The notes beneath the pieces were generated by a model, which worked only from the letters and a program-made list of their open reading frames with translations, had not been told where the DNA came from and searched no databases. Positions 55,301 to 60,719 of a DNA stretch of 64,000 nucleotides are shown here, one piece after another. The DNA lies in the NCBI GenBank assembly GCA_963691655.1, contig OY829329.1, positions 21,404,708 to 21,468,707 on the forward strand, written 5' to 3'. The DNA comes from Toxonevra muliebris. Its lineage: Eukaryota; Arthropoda; Insecta; Diptera; Pallopteridae. Position 1 is the first letter of the stretch, and each line of letters opens with the position of its first letter. The position numbers and the translations under genes are program-made.

Positions 55301-58300
55301 ATTTCACCATGCCCGCAAGCGTGATTTGTGAATGCATTGCATACTTTGTGGCATTTTAGCTTGGCTTAGCTTCTTCATTTAAATACGCTATAAAAAGCAA
55401 CAAATTAATATATGCATGCATGTGTGTGTGTGTGAGTATGTGTAATTGCAAGAATGTCCTGCACTTAATGAGTTATTTTTTTTTTAATTTTCTTCTTATT
55501 TTATTTTCTGTGTGCTCAATTTTTTTTTTTTTTTTTTGTCCGAAGCTCGCTTTTCTTTATTTAGTATTTAGTTGGGGAGAAAAAGGAATTTTTAATTTGT
55601 GGTTTTCATGTGTTGTTTATTTCTTAATTTTTGTATCACATTTCTAATTCTTTTGTTGTGGATATTTTTTTGCAAGTAGGTATGTAGTTTTTATTTTGCT
55701 TCTTTTTCTCCCAGTGTATGAATTTAGAAAACTATTTACATACACATACAAAACAATAAATTGAATGACATTTTAATATAAGAGCGACTACTGTTCTGCT
55801 TTCTCATACTAACTCTCTCACACTACCTCTCTCTTTCTTTCTCGTTGCCTTCATTTATGCCCTCTAGCACTCTCTTGATAAATAAAACCGTATTGTGTTA
55901 TTTTTCACACAGCACAACAACAACAACAACAACCATTTAGCTCAGGGATGCATTTCTTAATAATTTGTGAGTGCATGTGAAATTAGAATTTTTAATAAGC
56001 ATACTTTTAGGCATGTACTTCTAAAATATTGGAAATATTTATGTATGCAGCTAAATAAATATTTCTTAAATTTCTTTGTAATTATTTTATAAATGTAAAT
56101 TTTTGTACTTACTTTAATGTAAACACTTTGCCACAAGTGTCACATTGATAATTGCCCTTTGGTTTTTTTGTTGCTGCCTTTTTCACTGCTGCAACATCTG
56201 GTGTTTTTGAGGCTGCTGCTGCAGCGGCGACTGCGGCTGCTTTTGATGTTGTTGGTTTTTCTGCCGTTGCCGTCGTTGTAGCCTTTTGCTTTTCTGCTGC
56301 TGCTTTTTCTTTTGTTTCTTCTCTCTTCTTATGCGTTTTGTTGGTGTGTTCGGTGAGATTATGACGCCGCGAAAATTTTAAATTACAAAATTGACATTCG
56401 AATATTTTCTCATTTGTATGCAAACGTAAATGGCAGCGCAGTGAATCCTTGCGAAATTCCTTAGTGCATAAAGGACATTGTATTAGTTGATTTTTAGTCA
56501 TTGGTCCATGAATGTGAAAGAGACGATGAAATATTAACTCAGATTCGTAGGTGGCTCTGGAATGAGAGATGCGACGGATTTAATTAGAAAGTATTTTAAA
56601 ACTGCAGATGTACGAAAAGGAATGGAAAGAGAAGGGTAGCAATGAGGAATATCGAAAACAAAAAAGCAGAAAAGAGAGGACGAAGAACGAAAAAGGAATG
56701 ATGGAGGGGGGAGGAATAAATAAATAGAAGGAAAAACGAGGAACGTAACGAAAAGAAAGAGAGAAGGAAAGAAAGGATGGGCAGTGAAAAGAATGGATAG
56801 AAAGTGTAAAAGAAAAGAAGGAGGACGGACGGGTAGACGAGAAAAGCAGGGAAGGAAAAATGAGCAAAAAGGAACGGAAATGGAAGGGAAGAGAAAGAGA
56901 CGTATTGGTCCTAGATCCAAACGGTTAACAATTGACAAAAGACAGCAATGACAATTTACTTTGATCTGGCATTGGCATTCAGCTTCGAGCTTCGTGGCTG
57001 ACAGATGGTTTCAAAATTAACCTCTTGTTGTCCGACAGTGCAGAAAGAAACTCAGTGCGTTAATTCTTCACAATCATCTCGGTTCCCGGCTATAGGAATA
57101 CTGATGGAAATGAGAAAGCTGATGACTTAGTTGGAACGGATTATAGCGAAATTCGAGCAAAGCGGTTCGGTTGCCGATCGAGCTGCTTCTGTTGCTGAAA
57201 GTGTTACTGAAAACCGAATCTTCTCCATTCTTCGCCGTGCACATGGAGTTGGTCTTTTTTTGATCTCAACTCGTTAAATTTTCGGATATGACTTGGGCAT
57301 TCATCCGTGTTTGATTCAATTGACGCAAGAACTGAAGCCCCGAGACCACCAAGCTCGTCGTACGTTCGCTGATTGGACCTCTGCAGCAGTTGGAAACGGA
57401 TCCGAATTTTCGGCGGAAAAATCATCTTCAGTGAACAAGCAAAATTGTCGCATTTGGGGAGAGAGTAATTCACAACAGTATAAAGAGTCTCCATTGTATC
57501 CGTAGAAACTTACTGTTTGGTGAACGAGAATGGCCAGACGGTGACTGCCAATGGCGAGAGGTATCGCGGCATGATATGTGCCCTCAATTGGACGACATAG
57601 ACCTGGACAACATGTGGTTCTTACAAGATGGCGCAGCGTGTTACACAACAAAGCATCTAAACCAAACCAAGCAACCAAAGCAACCCAAACTAGCCCAAAC
57701 CAATCTAACCAACCAAACCAAACCAACCAAACCAAACCAACCAAAGCAACCCAAACTAGCCCAAACCAAACCAACCAAAGCAACCCAAACTAGCCCAAAC
57801 CAACCAAACAAACCAAGCCAACCAAACCAACCAACCAAACCAACAACAATTGAGTAACTAAACCTCGAATTTCAGCACCAGTTTGCATTCGAATTAAGTT
57901 TTTGACAAAGGTTACCCGAAACAAAACGCTCAAACCAGATTCTAAAGTATTATTTTTCCCACTTACCTAAAACCACATTGCTCGCAGTTCCATGATTTCG
58001 CAGCCGTGCTGTCTTCAGAGACCTTTGCTGTAGTAGTCGGCTTACAAACTCTCGAATGCTGACCCAACGCTTGAGCCCTGGCAAAACTTTGACCGCAACT
58101 CATGCAAACATGGCTGAGTAAAGGATGTTCCGAGTCTCTGTGCAACTTTAAAGCGACCACACTTTTACAAACAACAATGCAATCTTTACACTTAATAGGA
58201 GTCTCAGGTTTTGCAATAGGAGCTTGAACCTTACGTGGAGTAGTTTCAGCAGATTTTTTACTAGTTGAAGCTTTAGCGGAGGCGCCGGCAGTTGAGCTAC

Positions 58301-60500
58301 TAGCGAAATCTGATTTTGAATGAGAAAGCTCATGCAACATGGCTTCAACTTCAGATGTGGCCCTACAGAGAAAGGAGAAAAATTTACGATTTTTAGAGAA
58401 CTATAGGTCTCAGACTCAAGTTGTTTTTGTTACTTACATGAACCCACATTTATTACATTCCCTGCTATTTTTCACACCCTTCGTTTGCAGCGATTTCTGT
58501 TTCTTTATGGAGATACGTTTCTCCGCGGATGCTGCACATATGCGATGCGCCAAAGTTTTCCGATGTCTGCGCGCCTGACACGCTGAACCAAATTGTTGCT
58601 TGCAAATCGAACAAAAATATTTTGTAATCGAATGACGATTCTTCTCGTGACGCTGAAGAGCAACACATGATGGGAAACTATCAGGGCACAGATTACAATT
58701 GAAACGACTTTGATATGTGTCGGAGGCGGTGCTGGTATCTTGAATGCCCGCATGGCATAATTGCATATGTTTGCGCAGCTCGATATTATAACGAAACGAT
58801 TGACGACATTTGGTACATTCTACCGCCAATTTTTTGCTGATACAAATCGGGACGGAACGATTTATAGCTAATATAACTTCCTTGTGGTCCCAACTCAAAA
58901 GATGACGACGCATTTGATTATTATCCTCGCACTCAAAATTACAATAGCTACACCAAAATTTGCCGGGGCCTTCGGATAAATCCAAATGTTCCGGTGAGTT
59001 CCAGTGTTGTAGAAAAGTTTCCTCGGTATTTGCATAGAAACGGCACGGCCGACATTGAAACGGTGATTGCAATACAATCGAGTGAATATTATCGAGTATC
59101 ATGTGCAGTGATTGGCCCGGATTCATTTGCATACGTCGATAATGATAGTGTGAAATTAAATGTTTACCCACGAGATGGCGCAGCATTACATGCTTGCAGA
59201 GGTGACATTTAATGAAGGTAGCGCTGCGATTGCGTTTCCTTTTGCCATCAGCACGCAACTCGTTTACAACTTTTGGCGCCTCCAATACAAAAGTTTTGGT
59301 AATATCAACACGCTGCAACTCACTTAGCGCTGCTTTCTCTAGCTGCTGCTCGGTTTCGGCACGTTTTAAATGATAACTTGTCCTTAAGTGACTCTCATAG
59401 ATCGCTTTCGATTTGAGCTTACGGCAGCAAATGTTGCACCAATACTCATGATTCACATTAGATTTCGCGAGCTCGACCACTTCTTCTTTATACTCCAAAC
59501 GCTGCATTTTCGTACCCGGCACCCATTTGCCTTTCGTGTGCTCAGCAGGCGGATGTTGTTCGGCATTGGTGTCTAATACTTCAGCCTCGTCCAATTGTTC
59601 ATCCCAATTCGGTGACAAGCACGAGAGTTGCGTATGTGTTACACGTAAATTTGGACGATTTTCCGGTTTCCATTTACCACCCGTATGAGTCACCGGCACT
59701 ACGGGAGGCGAGTGTGGCATAGGCGTTGGTTTCCATTTTCCTCCCGTTGCATGTGAAGCCGCAATCGGATCGTAATCTTCATCATCATCATCCATCTCGG
59801 CATCGTGTTCATCTTCGGGTTCTTCATTTTCACTGTCATCGGGTGATTCATGCTCAAATGTTATAGGCTTAAAAACTTCATATGGTTTCTTGACATCACT
59901 CATATCGCTAACTGCCTTCATCAACGTATCGGTATTTTGCTGACCACTTGCGCTACTGGCGTGAATGGGTACATTCCATGCCACAACTTCTGCTTGTTCC
60001 GTTGGTTCTTGTTGCATTGGTGAGGATTTCTGCCGTTGCAACGGAATTTGTGGCGTGCTACTGTGGGTTTTACCACCACTCGTTGATGGTCCCGTGGATT
60101 GTACACTTTGCAACTGAAGCGACGAGAAGAATACATCAGCTCCCAGCTCATATGGTAAATCATAGGAATCTGTGAGAGATTTCGATGTTTTGCCACCATG
60201 TTCGGATTTATTGACATACGTTGTTGGTGGTTCTGGTTCGGGAAATGGAAAAGCTTCGTATGTATGATCGAGATTTGCTGTAGCGGTTGAAATAATAGTT
60301 GCGGGAACTTCATGACTGGTTCTTCTATTCGATGCTGCGGTTGTAGTTGGAATTTTGTGAGTTGTGCTGTTTGGATTAACTATGCTGCTACTGGTACTGG
60401 CACAATTACGTTTGCGATGCTCGATGTAATTATCGAGGCCCACAATTGTTGAGCTGCATTTGATGCAGAGATGCGTGTCATCCAGGTCGGATTCAATCAT
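18955..60500 (-). CDS. multi-zinc-finger protein, five-exon gene (whole locus)
   Basis: Joined exons 60500-58438, 58362-57967, 56556-56113, 34344-34141 and 19312-18955 sum to 3465 nt, an exact multiple of three: 1154 residues plus TAA. The product carries about 20 C2H2 or C2HC fingers, so it is probably a nuclear DNA- or RNA-binding protein. Every intron is phase 2, begins with GT (GTAAGT or GTAATT) and ends in AG. Each splits a finger whose C-x2-4-C-x12-H-x3-H spacing is restored only by splicing, which validates the model strongly. Introns are 75 bp, 1.4 kb, 21.8 kb and 14.8 kb; the last two are filled with transposon remnants. I cannot name the fly orthologue. Extra alternative exons inside the large introns are possible. 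Confidence 0.9.
19540..20420 (+). mobile_element. LINE fragment, RNase H and C-terminal part
   Basis: Plus-strand frames read VYTDRSKTSSGTGFDWYLG (about 19785, the RNase H opening with its Asp), VVVCSDSQ (about 19903), then GHYGIAGNKLAGKL in shifted frame (about 19990-20030). DPTCQSCVEDGDITEHYLCSCPALGRI (20249-20329) is the C-terminal Cys/His knuckle of Jockey-like LINEs. Stops and frameshifts are frequent. A closely similar piece lies inverted at 22.5-23.3 kb. Confidence 0.75.
20640..22000. other. microsatellite-rich stretch
   Basis: Contains (ATCG)n at about 20901-20921, (GAC)n at about 21236-21274, clustered GTT/CTG triplets at 21395-21440 and 21590-21660, and (TA)n at 21803-21826. No gene recognised; an intronic regulatory role is possible but not shown. 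Confidence 0.65.
22009..22480. other. unassigned, possibly transposon debris
   Basis: Open on the minus strand for 126 codons (22389-22009) without a motif I recognise. It lies next to an inverted LINE piece and may belong to it. Confidence 0.3.
22485..23300 (-). mobile_element. LINE fragment, RNase H C-terminal part
   Basis: The minus strand shows a decayed RNase H tail: CPLWYCRQ... near 22975, GLYGPGLTQKK near 22910, and a C-terminal knuckle in pieces near 22600-22540. The nucleotide stretch around 22545-22610 reads, in reverse, very like 20220-20285 (ATGACCAACATG...ATCACCGATCCGAC), so both derive from one family. Dead. Confidence 0.6.
23301..24060. other. unassigned
   Basis: No gene recognised; composition suggests old repeat sequence. 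Confidence 0.35.
24080..24900. repeat. duplicated unit of about 540 bp with tRNA-like segment
   Basis: Two diverged copies in direct order. TCACAGTGATTG and the T-rich stretch after it occur at about 24096 and 24637. AAATTTGATTT followed by CTTTTGGCTGAAA / CTTTTTGCCTGGAA occurs at about 24236 and 24809. In the second copy the minus strand of 24680-24735 carries a B box-like GGTTCGATTCCC, so the unit may be SINE-derived. Confidence 0.45.
24901..25315. other. unassigned
   Basis: No feature recognised; may extend the preceding degenerate repeat. Confidence 0.3.
25316..26366 (+). mobile_element. LINE 3' fragment with RNase H domain
   Basis: RNase H starts at FTDGSKIDGGAGAGI (about 25461), with catalytic Asp in TDGSK. 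It continues with QSEVFAIMKAAKHI (Glu in SE), and VICVDS with a stop directly after at 25649. The C-terminal part reads GHCAVGVMLCKWRLS then CRSCGNEDAVESV...HLLCHCPSFQERRL (26036-26170). The 3' end carries TTTAACCTAACCTAACC at about 26348-26364, a typical short-repeat LINE tail. Several stops and shifts. Jockey/R1/I-like; the clade is not resolved. Confidence 0.85.
26581..27560 (+). mobile_element. degenerate IS630/mariner-like transposase
   Basis: The start MARFTPEQSLQIIEFYRN (26584) is the N-terminal helix-turn-helix. The core begins near 27030 with KIVFSNETHFW (the usual SDEAHFW, catalytic Asp replaced by Asn). VWCGSWAGGIIGSYFLKDDDGHNVTVNGARY follows in two pieces (27123-27217). The C-terminal block SWPPRTRDLPPLNYFLWGYVKSLIYADKP starts at 27359; the usual Asp before YFLW is Asn. 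The end reads VVQNWAP near 27520-27541. Stops and shifts in the N-terminal third make it dead. It is the best preserved of three relatives in the window. Confidence 0.87.
27605..28010. repeat. short degenerate direct repeats
   Basis: CTTATGCC followed by a GATxGG or GTTGGAC stretch and GGGAT/GGGACT recurs at about 27687, 27864 and 27941. Spacing is irregular, so the unit is poorly defined. Confidence 0.3.
28011..29820. other. no gene seen; low-complexity patches
   Basis: Contains A-runs (28500-28522), GACAACAAC triplets (28787-28806), CCGACCGA repeats (28974-28994) and CAGGCAGG repeats (29259-29277). No coding sequence recognised. Confidence 0.5.
29824..30965 (+). mobile_element. dead mariner element, nearly full-length
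   Basis: The putative 5' end CGAGGGTTGCTACTTAAG follows a TA at 29822. The transposase starts MDLNREHFRAMIF at 30012 and shifts frame at a T-run near 30050. FRWFPEFNRGRISLQDEFREGRPKS-type helix-turn-helix sequence follows in two frames. WIPHNLTIAQRKARVDWCKKML (about 30319-30385) and IVTGDE then a stop (first catalytic Asp) come next. WIYAYEPETKQQ, LHHDNASSYTS (second Asp, about 30702) and YSPDFAPNDFFLFPHIKNKL (third Asp) follow. The end is cut at ENWFK, about 20 residues short of usual. Confidence 0.88.
30977..31640 (-). mobile_element. dead mariner element, second lineage
   Basis: On the minus strand LLQRCKNKPFLHRI is followed by SSNEK (from usual TGDEK), then DNPKRKKSFVKPSQPGT in another frame (31560-31470). 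Near the end comes LELGPSDYHLFRLTQNAL (third catalytic Asp), then KKWIDSFIAS and IASNGHYFE with TAA at 30979-30977. The N-terminal DNA-binding part is absent. The C-terminus abuts, tail to tail, the plus-strand mariner ending near 30965. Confidence 0.82.
31641..32558. other. unassigned, possibly transposon debris
   Basis: Moderately complex sequence between two mariners with no recognised motif. Overlapping short frames on both strands are not called. Confidence 0.35.
32559..33290 (+). mobile_element. dead mariner element, copy 2 (5'-truncated)
   Basis: Homologous to copy 1 at 0.54-1.5 kb, from its MTVWNHLKKAGYS region onwards. It keeps WVPHELT and, in frame pieces, GDEKL followed by a stop. 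An internal deletion, different from that of copy 1, follows near 32800. Then comes an open C-terminal part (32884-33216) with HHDNARLHTS and APSDYHLFRSLQNSL. Homology ends near 33290. The shared frameshift and stop show common descent of the inactive form. Confidence 0.88.
33291..34140. other. no gene seen
   Basis: AT-rich intron 4 sequence next to exon 4. No feature recognised. Confidence 0.45.
34141..34344 (-). CDS. zinc-finger gene, exon 4 (residues 968-1035)
   Basis: The acceptor is CTATTTCAG (AG at 34346-34345), after a 21.8-kb intron. NSLKMHSLQH completes the finger begun in exon 3 with exact x12 and x3 spacing. A C-x4-C finger follows (CSYEGC...H-x3-H). A second C-x4-C finger (CEHANC) is then cut just before its first histidine. 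The donor is GTAATT (34140-34135). Length 204 nt, a multiple of three. C-x4-C fingers resemble those of TFIIIA or Gli-type proteins. Confidence 0.9.
34345..35290. other. microsatellite-rich intron 3 end
   Basis: Contains an A-run (34783-34800), (GAC)n at about 34868-34899, (CAG)n at about 35038-35052 and (GT)n at about 35077-35103. No coding sequence recognised. Confidence 0.65.
35325..36135. repeat. 60-bp minisatellite made of two 30-bp half-units
   Basis: About 12 tandem units. One half centres on TATTCAAGCTCAGAGTTAGT, the other on CTTCAATTCAAGCTCAGAGT followed by TAACTGAGACTC. The halves alternate regularly at 35500-36000 and decay at both ends. Stops in all frames exclude coding. Confidence 0.88.
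36370..36915 (+). mobile_element. LINE scrap, reverse transcriptase C-terminus
   Basis: VSRRSIDRRVLEVTVLTINGTVPIDLQVHELTRLCELKR (36717-36834) matches the post-catalytic region of R1/Jockey-like reverse transcriptases. Upstream scraps near 36480-36560 belong to it in other frames. It is interrupted on the right by the inverted-repeat element at 36930. Confidence 0.6.
36930..37318. mobile_element. foldback or MITE-like inverted repeat
   Basis: The outer ends pair: GTCGCGAAACC then ATCATAAGATCTT on the left (36930-36960) is the inverse complement of AAGATCTTATGAT then GGTTTCGCGAC on the right (37294-37318), with one mismatch. Pairing continues inwards with gaps: AAGGTCAAAACCGCC and GAAATTAACCCTT on the left against GGTTAATTTC and AGGCAGTTTTAACCTT on the right. 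Arms total roughly 130 nt around a middle segment. No coding sequence inside; the target duplication is not clear. Confidence 0.7.
37319..39235. other. no gene seen; GTT/CAA microsatellites
   Basis: Mostly AT-rich. Clustered GTT triplets at 38770-38880 and 38930-38995. Nothing coding recognised. Confidence 0.5.
39240..40070. repeat. degenerate tandem repeat, about 190-bp unit
   Basis: Four to five units. Each carries TTGAAAATGCAGG-like sequence, TTGATCTACTCxTxAATACC, TATCxAxTGATAxC, ATGxAATGTCTGGCACAT (or GAGATGTCTGGCATAT), ACCACCAGA and CTCCACxCAACTxCACCCA. Anchor positions for the GATCTACT word: about 39281, 39415, 39669 and 39842. Spacing varies because of deletions. Confidence 0.75.
40120..40385. 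repeat. tandem repeat, about 60-bp unit
   Basis: Four or five units containing TTTTTCTGTTAAGTTTACATTG followed by a T-rich stretch, at about 40130, 40195, 40243, 40300 and 40350. Adjacent to the 190-bp array but unrelated in sequence. Confidence 0.75.
40612..41310. repeat. satellite array, about 150-bp unit, copy A
   Basis: Begins with GACTGTACAACAAAATGTGA (40618), the same end sequence as the element at 45.7 kb. Then three to four units with CTACACGAATTATGCAATTTTAG, GAAGTTTGGATGAAAAA, TTTTCGTxTATTTTGGTA, GAAAATTTGATAAGGGGG and TCCATGGATG. Unit anchors (TACACGAATTATG) are at about 40783, 40943 and 41105. The right-hand inverted end is missing, so this is a truncated copy. Confidence 0.8.
41311..42240. 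other. no gene seen
   Basis: Contains (GTAT)n at about 41531-41549 and a T-run at 41967-41984. No coding sequence recognised. Confidence 0.5.
42245..43035 (+). mobile_element. LINE remnant, internally deleted reverse transcriptase
   Basis: NEIIVAIKRLKNHKSPGY (about 42255) is the start of the reverse transcriptase fingers. It is joined through a decayed segment to IDYADDICFLS (about 42505), with the catalytic YADD intact. VGLKINANKTKAMK, FTYLGSNISS, DIKARIGKANGAFSQL and VLLYGCETW follow. After a stop, MLYQRSGMDPISVQIKRR (42972-43025) matches the usual C-terminal tail. About 150 residues between fingers and YADD are lost or scrambled. Different clade from the Jockey-like pieces elsewhere in the window. 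Confidence 0.87.
43036..45725. other. no gene seen; microsatellites
   Basis: Holds (GAT)n near 44140-44151, (TAG)n at about 44192-44207, (GT)n at about 44904-44920, CTT/CGT triplets at 45001-45056 and CA-rich stretches near 45230-45285. Short low-complexity frames here are rejected as genes. Confidence 0.55.
45733..47201. mobile_element. inverted-repeat element enclosing a satellite array, copy B
   Basis: The left end CACTGTACAAC (45733) and the inverse complement of the right end CACAGTACAAC (47201) match at 10 of 11 positions. TAA abuts on both outer sides, a possible 3-bp target duplication. Homology between the ends runs on for about 150 nt: AAAAT, GTATCTG, TTTACGAAT / ATCACGAAT, then TCAGGT. 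Between them lie eight or so units of the roughly 150-bp satellite also found at 40.6 kb, each with CTACACGAATTATG, GAAGTTTGGATGAAAA and GAAAATTTGATAAGGGGGG. No transposase frame is present. A 3-bp TAA duplication would fit PIF/Harbinger-type movement, but that is inference. Confidence 0.72.
47308..47545 (+). mobile_element. SINE with two tRNA-like units
   Basis: Head 1, GACGACCTCG then TAGTCTAGTCGG (A box), copies the SINE at 7.7 kb but is cut before its B box. The shared body follows: GGCAAAACCACTAAG (about 47363), then CGGAACGGACGTTAAACTG (about 47407-47425). Next comes a second tRNA-like unit with CAGCGTACCACACTCTTGCC and a B box GAGTTCGGTTCTC (47488-47500). It ends in a pyrimidine-rich TATCTATCTTCCTCC stretch. 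Confidence 0.7.
47820..49080 (-). mobile_element. LINE remnant, Jockey-like reverse transcriptase
   Basis: On the minus strand KSFRPTSLLSPVAKTIEALLLPSF (48736-48665) is the reverse transcriptase finger block. Then come RLKPKET, CTPGPGLIQGIRH, and SYADDCTI (about 48275-48250), the catalytic Asp pair intact. AxFRRKSTW-like debris follows. Upstream near 48900-48790, FRTFRRCAKNQ-type sequence precedes it in decayed form. Several stops and shifts. Its downstream RNase H part is missing. Confidence 0.82.
49081..50640. other. no gene seen; triplet repeats
   Basis: Contains CAACTCAACT repeats (49558-49592), clustered CTG/CTT triplets near 49825-49858 and (CTG)n at about 50056-50080. Short frames are repeat-driven. 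Confidence 0.55.
50690..50872 (-). mobile_element. SINE, body plus second tRNA-like unit
   Basis: Minus strand order: GGCAAAACCACCAAG (50860-50846), CGGAACCGGCGTTAAACT (about 50822-50805), then a tRNA-like unit with GTGGTCAAGTGGCAGCATGC (A box region). A B box-like CCGAGCCCGATTCC (about 50736-50723) closes it. This is the body-then-tRNA order of the 47.3-kb copy, confirming it as a family trait. Confidence 0.65.
51065..51990 (-). mobile_element. LINE fragment, RNase H and C-terminal knuckle
   Basis: The minus strand reads a decayed start near 51990, then SENTPAHTPSSIG-opposed sequence. ASIFQAEALGIREACKII (about 51830-51775) and KADVLSDGQTALLAI (RNase H Glu and Asp; usual YSDSQ changed) follow. 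After a shift comes VWVPGHRNVEGNEEADALAKRGA (about 51625-51557), with the His/Asp helix. It closes with DKCPKCNPDGSKETVFHCLCECPSLG (about 51290-51212). One long frame of 186 codons is intact, so it is fairly young compared with its neighbours. Confidence 0.87.
52130..52560 (+). mobile_element. LINE scrap, RNase H C-terminus
   Basis: SQVPGHMDISSNCKDGELAKRG (52193-52258) is the RNase H VPGH helix. In other frames RTRQLLNLSRNSIGI, ALTGHCILGRHAARLRLPFNDFCPG (52470-52545) matches the C-terminal tail of Jockey-like LINEs. Opposite in orientation to its neighbour at 51.1-52.0 kb. Confidence 0.75.
52878..52925 (-). repeat. possible SINE/LINE 3' tail
   Basis: The minus strand CCACTCAACCTAACCTAACCC (52903-52883 region) resembles the 3' end of the 7.7-kb SINE and of the 25.3-26.4-kb LINE. 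No body is recognisable beside it. Confidence 0.3.
55085..56100. other. no gene seen
   Basis: AT-rich intron 3 sequence next to exon 3, with (GT)n at about 55419-55432, T-runs near 55470 and 55521-55537, and (CAA)n at about 55915-55933. Confidence 0.5.
56113..56556 (-). CDS. zinc-finger gene, exon 3 (residues 820-967)
   Basis: The acceptor is CATTCCAG (AG at 56558-56557). The opening RATYESELIFHRLFH completes the finger from exon 2. Two standard fingers follow, CPLC...H-x3-H and CQFC...H-x4-H. A long Ala/Lys/Thr-rich spacer, with a run of alanines from GCN repeats, comes next. The exon ends inside a finger (CDTCGKVFTLK) at donor GTAAGT (56112-56107). Length 444 nt, a multiple of three. A polypyrimidine block of about 300 nt lies just upstream of its acceptor. 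Confidence 0.92.
56580..56905 (-). other. polypyrimidine block before the exon 3 acceptor
   Basis: On the plus strand 56615-56900 is almost pure purine (GGAAAGAGAAGG, GAAAGAGAGAAGGAAAGAAA and similar). On the transcribed minus strand this is a pyrimidine stretch of about 290 nt ending roughly 60 nt before the AG of exon 3. It opens two long but meaningless minus-strand frames rich in Ser, Phe and Leu. Confidence 0.85.
57130..57657 (+). mobile_element. IS630/mariner-like transposase fragment
   Basis: Plus strand: an ILRRAHGVG-type helix (about 57222), then LIQLTQELKPRDHQARRTFADW (57312-57377). After a shift come VNKQNCRIWGESNSQQYKESPLYP (57431-57502) and KLTVW (57508). A further shifted segment reads RYRGMICALNWTTxxxDLDN then MWFLQDGAACYTTK (57612-57653), with the second catalytic Asp in QDGA. 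The coding sequence stops abruptly where the AACCAAA array starts. It is the third relative of the elements at 2.1-3.3 and 26.6-27.6 kb. Confidence 0.82.
57658..57850. repeat. AACC/AACCAAA tandem array
   Basis: About 190 bp built of CCAAACCAACCAAA and CAACCCAAACTAGCCCAAAC words; the longer word GCAACCCAAACTAGCCCAAA occurs at about 57677, 57747 and 57780. It begins directly after the transposase ...CATCTAAACC. The minus-strand Trp/Leu/Gly/Val-rich frame across it is a by-product. Confidence 0.88.
57967..58362 (-). CDS. zinc-finger gene, exon 2 (residues 688-819)
   Basis: Entered through acceptor TCTCTGTAG (AG at 58364-58363). The first residues supply the missing half of the finger begun in exon 1: MATSEVEAML then His-x3-His, exact x12 spacing. 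A Ser/Ala/Lys-rich linker follows, then finger CKDC...H-x4-H and a C2HC finger (CMSC...H-x3-C). It ends with CEQCGF, the first half of another finger, at donor GTAAGT (57966-57961). The exon is 396 nt, a multiple of three. Confidence 0.92.
58438..60500 (-). CDS. zinc-finger gene, exon 1 (residues 1-687)
   Basis: The start MIESDLDD is preceded by an in-frame TAA two codons upstream, fixing the ATG. Finger 1 is C2HC (CIKC at 12-15, His27, Cys33) and stands alone at the N-terminus. Residues 34-220 are low in order. An acidic block lies at 218-246. A repeated GGKWKP-type motif follows at about 252, 273 and 323 (third copy KGKWVP), with simpler GGK motifs at 102 and 142. Fingers then begin near residues 355, 432, 483, 517, 562, 602 and 630, several with wide linkers and H-x5-H spacing. 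The first half of a further finger (CNKCGF) ends the exon at donor GTAAGT (58437-58432). Confidence 0.93.
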
Positions 60501-60530
60501 TTTTTAACATACCTGGAATTGAAAGAGAAT
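60501..60530 (-). other. candidate 5'-UTR splice acceptor
   Basis: On the minus strand a pyrimidine-rich CTCTTTCAATTCCAG (60530-60516) is followed 15 nt later by the start codon. It looks like an acceptor for an upstream non-coding exon, which would place the promoter further towards the right end or beyond the window. Confidence 0.4.
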
Positions 60531-60719
60531 TTGAAAGGTTAAAATGAGTGAATAGCAGTAATACTTGGTACAAAGAGTTTTTACTACGTATCTCAAAATG
60601 AAAAATTGCTGAGTCAAAACTACCGAAACTGAACGGCAGTTCAGATTCAAAACTAAACGATTCAAAACTAAAATTTATGCTGTAAGTCGACATCTAAACT
60701 CTTATCGCCAAAATCTTTT

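Noticed and set aside
56534..56938. 134-codon and 95-codon minus-strand frames rich in Ser, Phe and Pro
   Set aside because: They arise from the polypyrimidine block in intron 2.
57316..57783. 155-codon minus-strand frame rich in Trp, Leu, Gly and Val
   Set aside because: It is the reverse reading of the AACC array and a dead transposase; no real protein composition.
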